Shown: one piece after another, positions 15,526 through 25,096 of the stretch
How the letters are laid out: each line of letters starts with the position of its first letter
Numbering within the stretch: position 1 is the stretch's first letter
DNA from: Fimenecus sp045578245
Lineage (GTDB): Bacteria > Bacillota > Clostridia > Oscillospirales > Acutalibacteraceae
DNA length: 42,357 nucleotides
NCBI GenBank assembly: GCA_045578245.1
Contig: JAZNJX010000095.1
Location: 1 to 42,357 of the forward strand
Direction: 5' to 3'
Notes under the pieces: generated by a model
Told to the model about the DNA's origin: nothing
The model's database searches: none
What the model saw: the letters and a program-made list of their open reading frames with translations, nothing else
Made by a program: the position numbers and the translations under genes

Positions 15526-17355
15526 TCAGTTACTTTTTCTCTTTATAAGAATATTGTTGTTATAGAATTGACTACGTTCTGAAAGTTCGGAATTAACTGT
15601 TGTTATGCCATCTCTTTCAACAAGTGTTTTTTCTCCGGAGAACATATTCGTGCCGATTCCAAGTCTATTTCCGTCGATTTCAACGCCAAGACTTGCAACT
15701 ATTGATGGGAACATATCAAAAGGAGCCCAATCTCTGTTTACCGTGTAATCTTCAGGTATATCAGAAACATTTTTTGCGGGATTCAAGAAAAGATTGTACA
15801 TAGTACGCTTATATCCTGAAACATTCTCAAAGAATGAATTTGCCATACTGAGATGGTCACCAATAATAACTATAGTTGTATTTTCATAGAAAGGCTGCTG
15901 TTGAATCCAACGAACAAATTTGACAGCTTCTTTTTGGCTGTAATGAACTGCATTAGCATATTGTGTGTCAAATTTCTTTTCTGCATTTGCACTAAGATAG
16001 CCTTCGGGTGCATGTGTATCAGCAGTTTCCATAACAAAGTGGAAAGGTTTGCCTGTGTTTGCAAGACGAGTTATTTCAGTTTTTGCAAATTCATAAAGTT
16101 TGTCATCTTCATAGCCCCACCACACATTGTAGTATTCAGGGAGCCAACCCTTTTCAATAACGCCTTTGTGGTCGAGAATTTCAAAGTCGCCATGGGACTG
16201 GAAGAAGAAGTTAAGACCACCGAAAGCAGCGTCAGCACCAAACATCAATGATTGCTCATATCCTTGTTCAGCGAGAATATCACCAAGAGCAGTTGCACCA
16301 GGTAAAAAGTTGCCAGGCTGTCCATATGAGTTTCCGTCAACAGGAACTTTCATTGGAAGACCGGTACTCATATTTACAATAGCAGCAACTGACCAACCTG
16401 AACCTGAAGTTGGAACAGGACCACCAAAACCGGTATCTGTGTGCGAGAAACTTATACCCTCTTTTGAAAGTTCTGCAAGTTCCGGCATAAGATTTTCGTC
16501 GAAATATCCGCCGAATTCCTTTGAAAAGAAAGTGTTTTCCATAGACTCAAGGTAAATGTGGATGAGATTTCTCTTCTTTTCAGGGAAAGTAAGTTTTGTT
16601 GTAGCAGGGTCTGCAAAATTGTCCTCGATATAAGATGAATCAGTCATATATGCATCATAAAGTGTCATAAGCTGGAATCTGTTGATTCCGAAGGCACAAC
16701 CACCAATGAACATAGCAAGTGCGAGAACAAGACAGATTATTCTGATTGCAACAGATGGGAGAAAAACAATGTATTTGTCATCTTTTTCATATGTGCATTT
16801 AAAATTAGGGAAAACAACAATACAGAATAAAACAGTAAACAATAAAGTTGTAAGCACAGGGCCTTCAAAAAGTGAAATATATACACCTGGGTCTGTGCCT
16901 TCAGTTGGGGAGTTAAGGTTTATGAGAATCTGGTCAGCGGCAAGGTCACCAAAAGCTTCTTTTCCCCAGAGAGTTCCTGTGTATGCAGCAAGCCCCAATG
17001 CGAAGAAAATAGTTGAAACAATTTTTGCTGCAAGAGCACCTTTATTATTTTTAGGAGCAGAATACTCAATTTTTAAAATTCGTTTTGTGAAACCTATAAT
17101 ACATAAAAATGCAATACCGAGAGCCAATTCTAAACCAACATATTTCCACATAAATGATGGTCTGTGTGAATCCGGCATAAAGATATTACTTACATTCAAA
17201 AAGTTTTTCATAAGGAAAAATGCCGTTAAATTGATTGTAAGTACGTCTCTCAAGAATACGCGGATACAAGTGCCGATTTTCTTGTCATCTGCCAACAGAA
17301 AGATATCTGCAAGGCTTATTAATAAACCAACAGCAATAGCTAAAATCCAAAACAT
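15526..17355 (-). CDS. LTA-synthase-family (sulfatase-fold) membrane phosphotransferase
   Basis: 609 residues. The N-terminal 230 residues contain about five hydrophobic segments. An extracellular alkaline-phosphatase-fold domain follows. HIYLESMENTFF holds the metal-binding Glu270 equivalent to the ESFEN Glu of LtaS, PTSGSGW (315-321) sits where LtaS has its catalytic Thr, and IIGDHLS carries the distal Asp-His metal ligands. The family transfers glycerol phosphate from phosphatidylglycerol onto lipoteichoic acid or onto glucans (MdoB type). Which acceptor applies here is not readable. It follows the DUF554 gene by 33 bases and precedes a metallophosphoesterase gene by 15, all on one apparent transcript. 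RBS AAGGGGAAT lies before the ATG. Confidence 0.87.
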   Translation of the reverse strand: MFWILAIAVGLLISLADIFLLADDKKIGTCIRVFLRDVLTINLTAFFLMKNFLNVSNIFMPDSHRPSFMWKYVGLELALGIAFLCIIGFTKRILKIEYSAPKNNKGALAAKIVSTIFFALGLAAYTGTLWGKEAFGDLAADQILINLNSPTEGTDPGVYISLFEGPVLTTLLFTVLFCIVVFPNFKCTYEKDDKYIVFLPSVAIRIICLVLALAMFIGGCAFGINRFQLMTLYDAYMTDSSYIEDNFADPATTKLTFPEKKRNLIHIYLESMENTFFSKEFGGYFDENLMPELAELSKEGISFSHTDTGFGGPVPTSGSGWSVAAIVNMSTGLPMKVPVDGNSYGQPGNFLPGATALGDILAEQGYEQSLMFGADAAFGGLNFFFQSHGDFEILDHKGVIEKGWLPEYYNVWWGYEDDKLYEFAKTEITRLANTGKPFHFVMETADTHAPEGYLSANAEKKFDTQYANAVHYSQKEAVKFVRWIQQQPFYENTTIVIIGDHLSMANSFFENVSGYKRTMYNLFLNPAKNVSDIPEDYTVNRDWAPFDMFPSIVASLGVEIDGNRLGIGTNMFSGEKTLVERDGITTVNSELSERSQFYNNNILIKRKSN

Positions 17356-17388
17356 TTTTATTCCCCTTTTCTTTAAGTTGTTTTGTAT

Positions 17389-18075
17389 TTAAAAGATTGA
17401 TACAATAAATAGAATGATAAACCAAATTGGTGGAACTAAAAGTGCAGGTAGCATATTAAGTGTCTTCAGATTCTTTATTTCAAGAATTGCAAGACCTGAA
17501 GATGCAATTAAGAATCCACCAACAACGCTGATTTCACACATGAGCTCGGGACTCATAAATTCACCTAAAAAAGTAGCAAGTAAGTAAATTGAGCCTTGCC
17601 ACAAGAATAGTATTGGTGCAGCAAGTGCAATTCCCATTCCGTAGGTAGAGGATAATACCATACTTGTTACGAAATCCAAAGTTGCATTTGTGAAAAGATA
17701 TGTATGGTCATTATTAAGCGCCGAATTTATGGGTCCTAAAATGGATAGACTGCCAATACAAAACAGCAAAACTGCAGTTGAAAGACCTTTACCTAACTCA
17801 CTTTTGCCTCTTTTCTCAACAAGGTTATTAAAACGCTTGTCCAAATCAATGACATTACCTAAAAGTGAGCCGAGAGCGAGACTAACAATGAACAGTACAG
17901 GATATTTACTGTTGGGCATATTTTGTACAACTGAATTTATACCGATACCTGCTGCAGCAAGTCCCATAGCATTCATAAGGCATTTGGTATATTTTTCTTT
18001 AATTCCTTTTTTTAATAAACTGCCGATTACACTTCCCGTAAGTATTGTAGCAGTATTGACTATTGTTCCAATCAT
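17389..18075 (-). CDS. DUF554 family integral membrane protein
   Basis: 228 residues with six or seven hydrophobic segments and almost no soluble part. It starts MIGTIVNTATILTGSVIGSLLKKGI, which matches the conserved beginning of the DUF554 family (YdfK/YqgA type). It has the family's Gly-rich helices and the internal GLAAAGIGI and SVVGGFLIASSGLAI segments. The family is thought to be a transporter or channel of unknown substrate. Its start codon overlaps the mfd stop (ATGA), so it is probably translated by coupling to mfd. The length is normal. Confidence 0.85.
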   Translation of the reverse strand: MIGTIVNTATILTGSVIGSLLKKGIKEKYTKCLMNAMGLAAAGIGINSVVQNMPNSKYPVLFIVSLALGSLLGNVIDLDKRFNNLVEKRGKSELGKGLSTAVLLFCIGSLSILGPINSALNNDHTYLFTNATLDFVTSMVLSSTYGMGIALAAPILFLWQGSIYLLATFLGEFMSPELMCEISVVGGFLIASSGLAILEIKNLKTLNMLPALLVPPIWFIILFIVSIF

Positions 18076-21000
18076 CCGTTATCAATCCTTGTCTTTTCAA
18101 CTGCCAGAAAAATTTCTTTTAACGTGTCAAGAGAATTCTGGTCAGTTTTTTTCTTTACATTTATACTTTTTTTTCCACTTTGAGTCACGCCAACACGTCC
18201 TCTTAGAATGGAGGAAATATTTAAAACGAGAGATGAATTAATCTCTTCACAATAAAGGTGAATGGTATCTCCACGTTGACCGATTTCATAAATTCCAAGA
18301 GAGGATGCAGTGTTTCTGCAAAGAGAAACCTCAATAAGTCCTTCAACAGATGGAGGTACATCACCAAAGCGGTCACGTAATTCATCACGTACATCTTCTG
18401 CATCTTCAAAACTGCGTATATCAGCAATTCTGCGATAAACGGTAAGTCTCTGTGCAAGTGCAGAAATATATTTATCAGGAATGTGAGCGTTGATTTGAAG
18501 GTCGATAAGACATTCTCTTGTCTTCGGTTTTTCACCTTTTTCCTGACTTATAGCTTCACTTAAGAGCTTCATATACATGTCGTATCCAACAGCTGCAAGA
18601 TGTCCGTGCTGTTGCGCTCCCAGAAGATTACCAGCTCCACGAATTTCAAGGTCACGCATAGCAATTTTAAAGCCTGAACCAAATTCTGTATATTCACGGA
18701 TTGCTTGTAATCGTTTGTATGCCACTTCAGAAAGATTCTTGTCTCGTTTATATGTGAGGTATGCACTTGCTCGTCTTGCACTTCGACCAACACGACCACG
18801 GAGCTGATGGAGCTGAGCAAGTCCAAGCTTATCTGCATCTTCAATAATCAGTGTATTAGCATTTGGTACATCAACACCTGTTTCAATGATTGTTGTGCAT
18901 ACAAGAATGTCAATTTCACCATTCATAAGGTCACGCCAGATTTCGCTTAATTCTTCCTCGTTCATCTTACCGTGAGCAGTTTTAATTCTTGCATCCGGCA
19001 GATATTCCTGAATCGCAACAGCGACACCATCAATGGAATCAACACGATTATGCAGGAAATAAACCTGACCACCACGACGAAGTTCTTTTTCCATGGCCTC
19101 ACAGAGTAAAGGCAAATTGTGTTCAACAACATAAGTTTGAACAGGGAATCTGTCCGACGGTGCTTCTTCAATAACTGACATATCACGAATTCCTGACATT
19201 GCCATATTAAGTGTTCTTGGAATTGGTGTAGCAGAAAGAGTAAGTACATCAACGCCCGGGAACATCTCTTTTAATTTTTCTTTTTGTGCAACACCAAATC
19301 GTTGCTCTTCATCCACAATTAAAAGTCCTAAATCTTTGAACTTTACATTTTTTGAAATAAGAGAATGTGTACCTACAACAATATCAATGAAACCTGCATT
19401 TATGCTCTTGATAATCTTTGCCCTTTGAGTAGGTGTACGGAATCGTGAGAGCATTTCCGCTTCAATTGGGAATCCCTCAAAGCGTTTTAAAATGGTTTGA
19501 TAATGCTGTAAAGCAAGAATTGTTGTGGGAACAAGTATTGCACATTGTTTTCCGTCGGCAATACATTTGAAAACAGCACGTAAAGCTACCTCTGTTTTAC
19601 CGAAACCAACGTCACCACAAAGAAGTCTGTCCATTGGATATGGTTTTTCCATATCGCTCTTTATTTCATCAATACTGCGAAGCTGGTCACCTGTTTCTTC
19701 AAATGGGAATCTACGTTCAAAGTCCATTTGCATATCGATATCAGGGGAGAAGGCATAGCCTTCACTGTGCAGACGCTGTGAATAAAGTTTTATTAACTGG
19801 TCTGCCATGTCCTTAACTGCAGTACGGACTTTGCTTCTTGTCTTTTCCCAGTCACTTCCACCGAGGCGATTAAGTTTCAATGCTTTACCATCATCTTCGT
19901 GAGGACCAATATATTTTGACACCAAATCGAGCTGAGTAACGGGTACATAGAGCACATCATTTTTAGCGTACTTGATTTTTATATAGTCTTTTATGATTTT
20001 ATTAGCTTCAAGCTGTGTTACACCATCAAAAATACCAATACCGTGAACAGCATGAACGATATAATCACCCTTTTTAAGTTCGTCAAGAGAATGAATAGTA
20101 TCTCTTGCCTTAAAACCGGTATTACGTCTTTTAGTTTTGGTTTGATATACTTTTGAATATGTTATAACATGCAGTTTTTCCCTTGGATATGAGAAACCTG
20201 AACTTAATGATCCAGAGAGGATACAAACTGCACCTTTAGGAAATTTGGCAGGAATCATGGGAAAATAAACTGATGTATAGTCTTCATCATTAAGGGATTC
20301 GGCAAGATTCCTTGCGCTTTTTTCTGTACCTGCAAAGACTACAACAGTGCTGTCCTTAGAAACGATATGCTCAAGGTCTTCTATGAGAACATCAAGTTTT
20401 CCGTTCCATACAGGTAATGTGTTTCCATTGAATGTAGTAAGACTTTTGACAGGTGTGTCGAAACTTCCACGAGCAAAATTATCAATGTATGTTGCACCAA
20501 ATTCCCGATATTTTTCAACTAATTCGTTGAATGTTAGACTGAATTTATCAAGTCCCTTACAGAGTGTTCCATCCTCAACACAAGCTTTGATGTCCTCATA
20601 TAATAACTTTTGTGATGAATTTGTTTTTTCTTTGATTCCTGCCGTTTCAAGAGCAAATAGGAGATAGCCTTTTGCATAGTCAAAAATTGTTGCAGGAGAA
20701 TAGATGAGGGGAAGATATTTATCAGCCGAGCCAACAGATAAATCATTCTTTAATCTGTCTATATCCTGATAAAGTTTTTCTCGGATTATATCTGTTTTCT
20801 TACCACGAATTGAACTTGCAAGCTTTTCAATTTTATCAATTAATTCTTGTGGATTATCTATGATTATTTCCTTTGATGGAGCAATTAAAATTTCGTCAAT
20901 ATTAACGGTTCGTCTTTGTGACACAACGTCAAAACGACACATTGTGTCAACAGTATCACCCCAAAGCTCAATTCTTACAGGTTCTTCGTCGTCAGGAGAG

Positions 21001-21545
21001 AAGAAATCTACAATACCACCACGGACAGAGAATTGTCCAACACCCTCAACAGCATCAACTCTTGTATATCCTGCACAGGTTAAGGATGTAACAATGTTTT
21101 CAAGAGTTGTATCTTCGCTTTTTTTCAAAAGCACGGATTTTTGTTTTAAAATTTCAGGTGGTACTGTGTATGAAAGGCAAGCCTCAGCACTTGCTACAAC
21201 AACATCACAACGGTTATCAAGCATTCTGCGAAGAACTTTAATTCTTTTTTGCTCATATTCATAACTTTGTGAATCGGTTGAATAGAATGAGAAACCACGA
21301 GAAGGGTATTGCAAAGCAGATACACCAAAAGCAGTCAAGTCTTCGCAAAGCTTTACAGCAGAAGCATCGTCGGGCACGACAACAAGGGCCTTTTTTTCAA
21401 GACCCCCTACTAACGCAGAAACGATGTGTGCTTTCATAACAGGTATTAACCCTAAAACACCTTGTGGCAGAAAACCTTTTTTTATACTGTTTTCCACACC
21501 TTGATATTCTGCTGAATCTTTAATTGTCTGTGTAAATGCTGACAT
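18072..21545 (-). CDS. mfd: Transcription-repair coupling factor Mfd
   Basis: 1157 residues, full length. Mfd frees RNA polymerase stalled at DNA damage and recruits UvrA. The N-terminal third has the UvrB-like damage module (GVGQFSVRGGIVDFFSP). The RNA-polymerase-interacting region follows at about 480-560 (KKGDYIVHAVHGIGIFDGV). The helicase motor carries Walker A GDVGFGKTEVA, the DEEQRFGV box, TLSATPIPRTL, IETGVDVPNANT, and QLRGRVGRS. The C-terminal TRCF domain (GAGNLLGAQQHGH onward) is present. It lies 18 bases after pth, as in many Firmicutes, with RBS AGAGGT. No irregularity seen. Confidence 0.98.
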   Translation of the reverse strand: MSAFTQTIKDSAEYQGVENSIKKGFLPQGVLGLIPVMKAHIVSALVGGLEKKALVVVPDDASAVKLCEDLTAFGVSALQYPSRGFSFYSTDSQSYEYEQKRIKVLRRMLDNRCDVVVASAEACLSYTVPPEILKQKSVLLKKSEDTTLENIVTSLTCAGYTRVDAVEGVGQFSVRGGIVDFFSPDDEEPVRIELWGDTVDTMCRFDVVSQRRTVNIDEILIAPSKEIIIDNPQELIDKIEKLASSIRGKKTDIIREKLYQDIDRLKNDLSVGSADKYLPLIYSPATIFDYAKGYLLFALETAGIKEKTNSSQKLLYEDIKACVEDGTLCKGLDKFSLTFNELVEKYREFGATYIDNFARGSFDTPVKSLTTFNGNTLPVWNGKLDVLIEDLEHIVSKDSTVVVFAGTEKSARNLAESLNDEDYTSVYFPMIPAKFPKGAVCILSGSLSSGFSYPREKLHVITYSKVYQTKTKRRNTGFKARDTIHSLDELKKGDYIVHAVHGIGIFDGVTQLEANKIIKDYIKIKYAKNDVLYVPVTQLDLVSKYIGPHEDDGKALKLNRLGGSDWEKTRSKVRTAVKDMADQLIKLYSQRLHSEGYAFSPDIDMQMDFERRFPFEETGDQLRSIDEIKSDMEKPYPMDRLLCGDVGFGKTEVALRAVFKCIADGKQCAILVPTTILALQHYQTILKRFEGFPIEAEMLSRFRTPTQRAKIIKSINAGFIDIVVGTHSLISKNVKFKDLGLLIVDEEQRFGVAQKEKLKEMFPGVDVLTLSATPIPRTLNMAMSGIRDMSVIEEAPSDRFPVQTYVVEHNLPLLCEAMEKELRRGGQVYFLHNRVDSIDGVAVAIQEYLPDARIKTAHGKMNEEELSEIWRDLMNGEIDILVCTTIIETGVDVPNANTLIIEDADKLGLAQLHQLRGRVGRSARRASAYLTYKRDKNLSEVAYKRLQAIREYTEFGSGFKIAMRDLEIRGAGNLLGAQQHGHLAAVGYDMYMKLLSEAISQEKGEKPKTRECLIDLQINAHIPDKYISALAQRLTVYRRIADIRSFEDAEDVRDELRDRFGDVPPSVEGLIEVSLCRNTASSLGIYEIGQRGDTIHLYCEEINSSLVLNISSILRGRVGVTQSGKKSINVKKKTDQNSLDTLKEIFLAVEKTRIDNG

Positions 21546-21563
21546 AATTAATTACCTCTGTAA

Positions 21564-22175
21564 TTAACTGTTATATAAATTCATAGCTTTATCAATTTGG
21601 TTATCAAGCATAAGTTCAAGTGCCTTACAAGCGTTTTCCAATGCAGGTTCCAGAGTTTTTAACTCGTCTTTTTTAAATTCCGAAATAACCCAATCAATAA
21701 GGTCATAGTCTGGATGTGGCTTTTTACCACATCCTAATTTAATTCTTGGAAATTGGTCGTTGTTGAGATGATAAATGATACTCTTAATTCCGTTGTGACC
21801 ACCGTCAGTACCCTTTCTGCGAATACGAAGTCTGCCTACATCAAGAGAAATGTCGTCATAAATCACGATAACCTTTTCGGGTGGGATTTTGTAAAATGAT
21901 GCACACTCTCTTACTGCTTCACCACTGTTATTCATAAAGGTCTGTGGTTTCATAACAATACAACGGTGACCGTTTATTGTGGTGTCACACATAAGAGATT
22001 TGAATTTGAGTCTGTCAACTCTGAAATTTAATTTTTCAGCCAGCATATCTATGAACAAAAATCCCGAATTGTGTCGTGTGTATGTGTATTTATTGCCTGG
22101 ATTGCCAAGCCCTACCACGATGAATTCAGGTGTGCCTACAGATACGTTTGTTGTCTTTCTGAATCTGTTGAACAT
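21564..22175 (-). CDS. pth: Peptidyl-tRNA hydrolase
   Basis: 203 residues. It releases peptidyl-tRNAs that drop off ribosomes. Visible motifs are VVGLGNPGNKYTYTRHNSGF (the catalytic His is in TRHNSGF), KPQTFMNNSG, VIYDDISLDVGRLRIRRKG, and GGHNGIKSI. A 14-residue N-terminal extension (MFNRFRKTTNVSVG) precedes the usual start of the fold; no Met is available closer to it, and RBS AAAGGA fits this ATG. It sits between the glmU-like gene and mfd, a neighbourhood resembling glmU...pth...mfd of Bacillus. Confidence 0.97.
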   Translation of the reverse strand: MFNRFRKTTNVSVGTPEFIVVGLGNPGNKYTYTRHNSGFLFIDMLAEKLNFRVDRLKFKSLMCDTTINGHRCIVMKPQTFMNNSGEAVRECASFYKIPPEKVIVIYDDISLDVGRLRIRRKGTDGGHNGIKSIIYHLNNDQFPRIKLGCGKKPHPDYDLIDWVISEFKKDELKTLEPALENACKALELMLDNQIDKAMNLYNS

Positions 22176-22205
22176 ATTTTGAGTTTTCCTTTGGAATTAA
22201 ATATT

Positions 22206-22886
22206 TTATTTTTTGAATCTGTCTTTATTGATTATGCGCCAATCAATGATGTTAACCTGTCTTGCTCTTGCAATACCAAGTGAATCAGCGGGAACTTCGT
22301 CTGTAATTGTTGAACCTGCTGCTGTGTATGCACCGTCACAAACTTTAACAGGAGCAACAAGGTTTGTGTTGCAACCGATAAAGCAATCGTCACCAATAAC
22401 TGTACGGTGTTTGTTTTTGCCGTCATAGTTAACTGTAACAGTACCGCAACCAAAGTTTACACGTTTACCAACATCAGAGTCGCCAACATAAGTAAGATGT
22501 GAAACTTTTGTGTCTTCATCAATGTTTGAGTTCTTAACCTCAACAAAGTTACCTAAATGTACATTGTTGCCGATAACTGAATTAGGTCTTATGTGAACAA
22601 AAGGACCAATATCAGCACCGTCAAGAACTTTTGACTGATAACACTGGACAGAATTGAGTTTAACCTCATTACCGATAACACTTTCTTTAATGAGTGTGTT
22701 AGGACCAATAACACAGTTTTCACCGATAACAACACCTGAATAAAGTATTGTGTTGGGCATAATAACTGTGCCTTTGCCGATGGTAACACCATCTTCAATA
22801 ACTACGCTCTGATGATAGGGAATTTCAACGCCATTAGCCTCATGAAATTCAAGACTTTTTTGGTTTTGAATGTCTTTTTCTGTCAT
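22206..22886 (-). CDS. Free-standing GlmU-type acetyltransferase domain (left-handed beta-helix)
   Basis: 226 residues made almost entirely of hexapeptide repeats. It aligns with the C-terminal acetyltransferase half of GlmU: ADIGPFVHIRPNS (91-103), VSHLTYVGDSDVG with the likely catalytic His130, FGCGTVTVNYDG, and HRTVIGDDCFIGCNTNLVAPV. The N-terminal nucleotidyltransferase half of GlmU is absent; only about 20 non-repeat residues precede the helix. It could acetylate glucosamine-1-phosphate with the uridylyltransferase encoded elsewhere, or have another acceptor. It is the first gene of the pth-mfd operon and has its own promoter, so it does not look like a recent truncation. Confidence 0.82.
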   Translation of the reverse strand: MTEKDIQNQKSLEFHEANGVEIPYHQSVVIEDGVTIGKGTVIMPNTILYSGVVIGENCVIGPNTLIKESVIGNEVKLNSVQCYQSKVLDGADIGPFVHIRPNSVIGNNVHLGNFVEVKNSNIDEDTKVSHLTYVGDSDVGKRVNFGCGTVTVNYDGKNKHRTVIGDDCFIGCNTNLVAPVKVCDGAYTAAGSTITDEVPADSLGIARARQVNIIDWRIINKDRFKK

Positions 22887-22915
22887 AAGAATACCTCATT
22901 TTAATTTATAGATTT

Positions 22916-22944
22916 ATTTTATCACAAAACAAGGGTATTTTCAA
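22916..22944 (-). promoter_or_regulatory. Promoter of the glmU-like/pth/mfd operon
   Basis: On the minus strand: TTGAAA (22944-22939), 17 bp, TAAAAT (22921-22916), 30 bases upstream of the first start codon. Confidence 0.65.
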
Positions 22945-22977
22945 CTGTAAAATAAGATGGTTTTTGCCATAAAAACC

Positions 22978-23006
22978 TTGAAAAATCAAGGATAAAATGC
23001 TATAAT
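22978..23006 (+). promoter_or_regulatory. Promoter of the recJ-relA operon
   Basis: TTGAAA (22978-22983), 17 bp, TATAAT (23001-23006). The -35 box lies inside the inverted repeat CCTTGA-aaaa-TCAAGG (22976-22991), a possible regulatory dyad. Confidence 0.75.
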
Positions 23007-23053
23007 GATAATTTAGAAAAATGTGTATTTTTTTAATGAAAGGGGAGAAGATT

Positions 23054-25096
23054 ATGAGTAGAAAAAAGTGGCTCACTGCACATATTGACAAAGAGTTGGC
23101 AGCACAAGTTGCCGAGAATCATAGTCTTGACCCTTTTACAGCACTTATATTGGTTTCCCGTGGGATTACTGAGTATGAAGATGTAGAAGAATTCTTTGAT
23201 AATGATTTTTCTTTCTGCGACCCTTACCTTATTGCCGATATGGATAAGGCAGTTGAAAGAATAGAAAAAGCTATTGATGATTTCCAGAAAATCTGTGTTT
23301 TTGGTGACTATGACGCTGATGGCGTTACAGCTACTGCTTTGATGTACTCATATCTTTCTTCACGTGGTGCAGATGTAATGTACTATATTCCTGACAGAGT
23401 CAGTGAGGGATATGGTATGAATTGTAGTGCTATTGATAAACTCAATGAACAAGGCGTAAAACTCATTATAACTGTAGATAACGGCATTTCTGCTATTGAT
23501 GAGATTGCCTATGCAAAAACTCTTGGTATAGAAACAGTTGTCACTGACCATCATCAGGTTGGTGATGTTTTGCCAGATGCTGTTGCTGTAATTGACCCAC
23601 ACAGACCTGATTGTAATCTTAATTTTAAGGATTGGGCAGGTGTAGGTGTTGCATTTAAAGTGGTATGTGGCCTTGAAAAAGGTGACTATTCTGAAATTTT
23701 AAATAATTATGCAGATATAATTGCGGTTGGTACAGTTGCTGATGTGGTTGACTTGAGAGATGAGAATCGTGCAATCGTAAAATATGGAATTGCAAAAATC
23801 AATTCTTGTCCTTGTAACGGAATCAATGCACTTCGTCAGGTTGCAGGGGTGAGTGAAAGGGCATTGAATGCGGTTGGTGTTACTTATTCATTAGCACCAC
23901 GTATTAATGCAGCAGGAAGAATTGAATCTGCTGAAACTGCACTCAAACTTTTGATATGTGATAATCTTGCAACTGCTCTTGATATTGCCGACCAGGTTGA
24001 CGGATGTAATCGTCAGCGACACGAGTTGGAAAACGAAATTATGGAAGCTGCAGTTGCTCATATTGAGGCTAATACTCAAATCAAATATTCTAAAGTTATT
24101 GTTGTTTGTGGCGAAAAATGGCATCATGGTGTAGTTGGTATCGTTGCAGCAAAGCTTGTTGAAAAATACGGAAAACCTGCAATTGTAATTGCTTTTGATG
24201 GTGACGAGGGTACTGGTTCTGCACGTAGTATTGACGGATTCTCAGTTTATGATGCAATTAAATCCTGTGATGATTTACTTACACATTTCGGTGGTCATAC
24301 AATGGCTGCAGGACTTGGTATCAAAAAAGAAAATATCAATGAGTTCTTTATAAGAATTAATGAGTACGCAAATGGTACTCCAGATGTAGCACCAACACTG
24401 ATGCTTGACTGTAAGTTAAACCCTGCTTATATTGATTCTTCTTTGGTTGAGTCTCTTGAGATGCTTGAACCTTTTGGTGCAGGGAATGCTCAACCGTTAT
24501 TTGGAATTTTTGGCGTAACCATTGAAAATATTAAAGCAGTTGGTGAGGGTAAACATTTACGAATTACTTTCTCTAAAGGGAATACTCAATTTGTTGCTAT
24601 GAAATTTTCTACAACACTAAATGAATTTCCTTTTGTGGGAAGAGATGTTGTTGACCTTGCTGTAAGAATTGATAAAAATGAATTCAGGGGCGAAGTGAAA
24701 GCCTCTGTCCAGATAAGGGATATGCGTTTTTCGGGCATTGATGAAGATAATCTGTTTAAGTCACAAACCCTTTATGAAAAATACAGATGTGGAGAAAAAC
24801 TTACAACTCACGAGGCAAGATTTTTGACACCTACGAGAGAATTTTTGTTGGGTGTATATGGTTTAATTAAACAGTATAAGATGTGGCAATTTGACGTTGA
24901 AACATTAACGTACAGAGCAAAATGTCCTATTGAAAGATATTGCACAATGTTGGTATCAATTGATGTGCTCTGCGAATTAGGACTCATTGAAAAGGAAAAT
25001 AGCAAATTAGTTTTTGTTGGTGACGGAAAAAAAGCTGATTTGTCACAGTCAGAAATTCTAAATAATTTGAATAGAATACAGGGAGGTGAACAGTAA
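23054..25096 (+). CDS. recJ: Single-stranded-DNA-specific exonuclease RecJ
   Basis: 680 residues. RecJ degrades single-stranded DNA 5' to 3' in recombination and mismatch repair. The DHH-family motifs are present: FGDYDADG (about 83-90), TVDNG, and TDHHQ (DHH at about 165-167). The DHHA1 region follows with GEKWHHGVVGIVAAK and FGGHTMAAG, the latter's GGHTMAAG being diagnostic for RecJ. An OB-fold region comes next, then a C-terminal helical extension of about 110 residues. The start at 23054 (MSRKKW) is used rather than ATG 23021, because AAAGGGGAG lies six to eight bases before it. The stop overlaps the relA start (TAATG). Confidence 0.95.
   Translation: MSRKKWLTAHIDKELAAQVAENHSLDPFTALILVSRGITEYEDVEEFFDNDFSFCDPYLIADMDKAVERIEKAIDDFQKICVFGDYDADGVTATALMYSYLSSRGADVMYYIPDRVSEGYGMNCSAIDKLNEQGVKLIITVDNGISAIDEIAYAKTLGIETVVTDHHQVGDVLPDAVAVIDPHRPDCNLNFKDWAGVGVAFKVVCGLEKGDYSEILNNYADIIAVGTVADVVDLRDENRAIVKYGIAKINSCPCNGINALRQVAGVSERALNAVGVTYSLAPRINAAGRIESAETALKLLICDNLATALDIADQVDGCNRQRHELENEIMEAAVAHIEANTQIKYSKVIVVCGEKWHHGVVGIVAAKLVEKYGKPAIVIAFDGDEGTGSARSIDGFSVYDAIKSCDDLLTHFGGHTMAAGLGIKKENINEFFIRINEYANGTPDVAPTLMLDCKLNPAYIDSSLVESLEMLEPFGAGNAQPLFGIFGVTIENIKAVGEGKHLRITFSKGNTQFVAMKFSTTLNEFPFVGRDVVDLAVRIDKNEFRGEVKASVQIRDMRFSGIDEDNLFKSQTLYEKYRCGEKLTTHEARFLTPTREFLLGVYGLIKQYKMWQFDVETLTYRAKCPIERYCTMLVSIDVLCELGLIEKENSKLVFVGDGKKADLSQSEILNNLNRIQGGEQ

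Noticed and set aside
16682..17392. 236-codon plus-strand frame
   Set aside because: It is antisense to the membrane part of the LTA-synthase-like gene; length comes from codon bias of the true gene.
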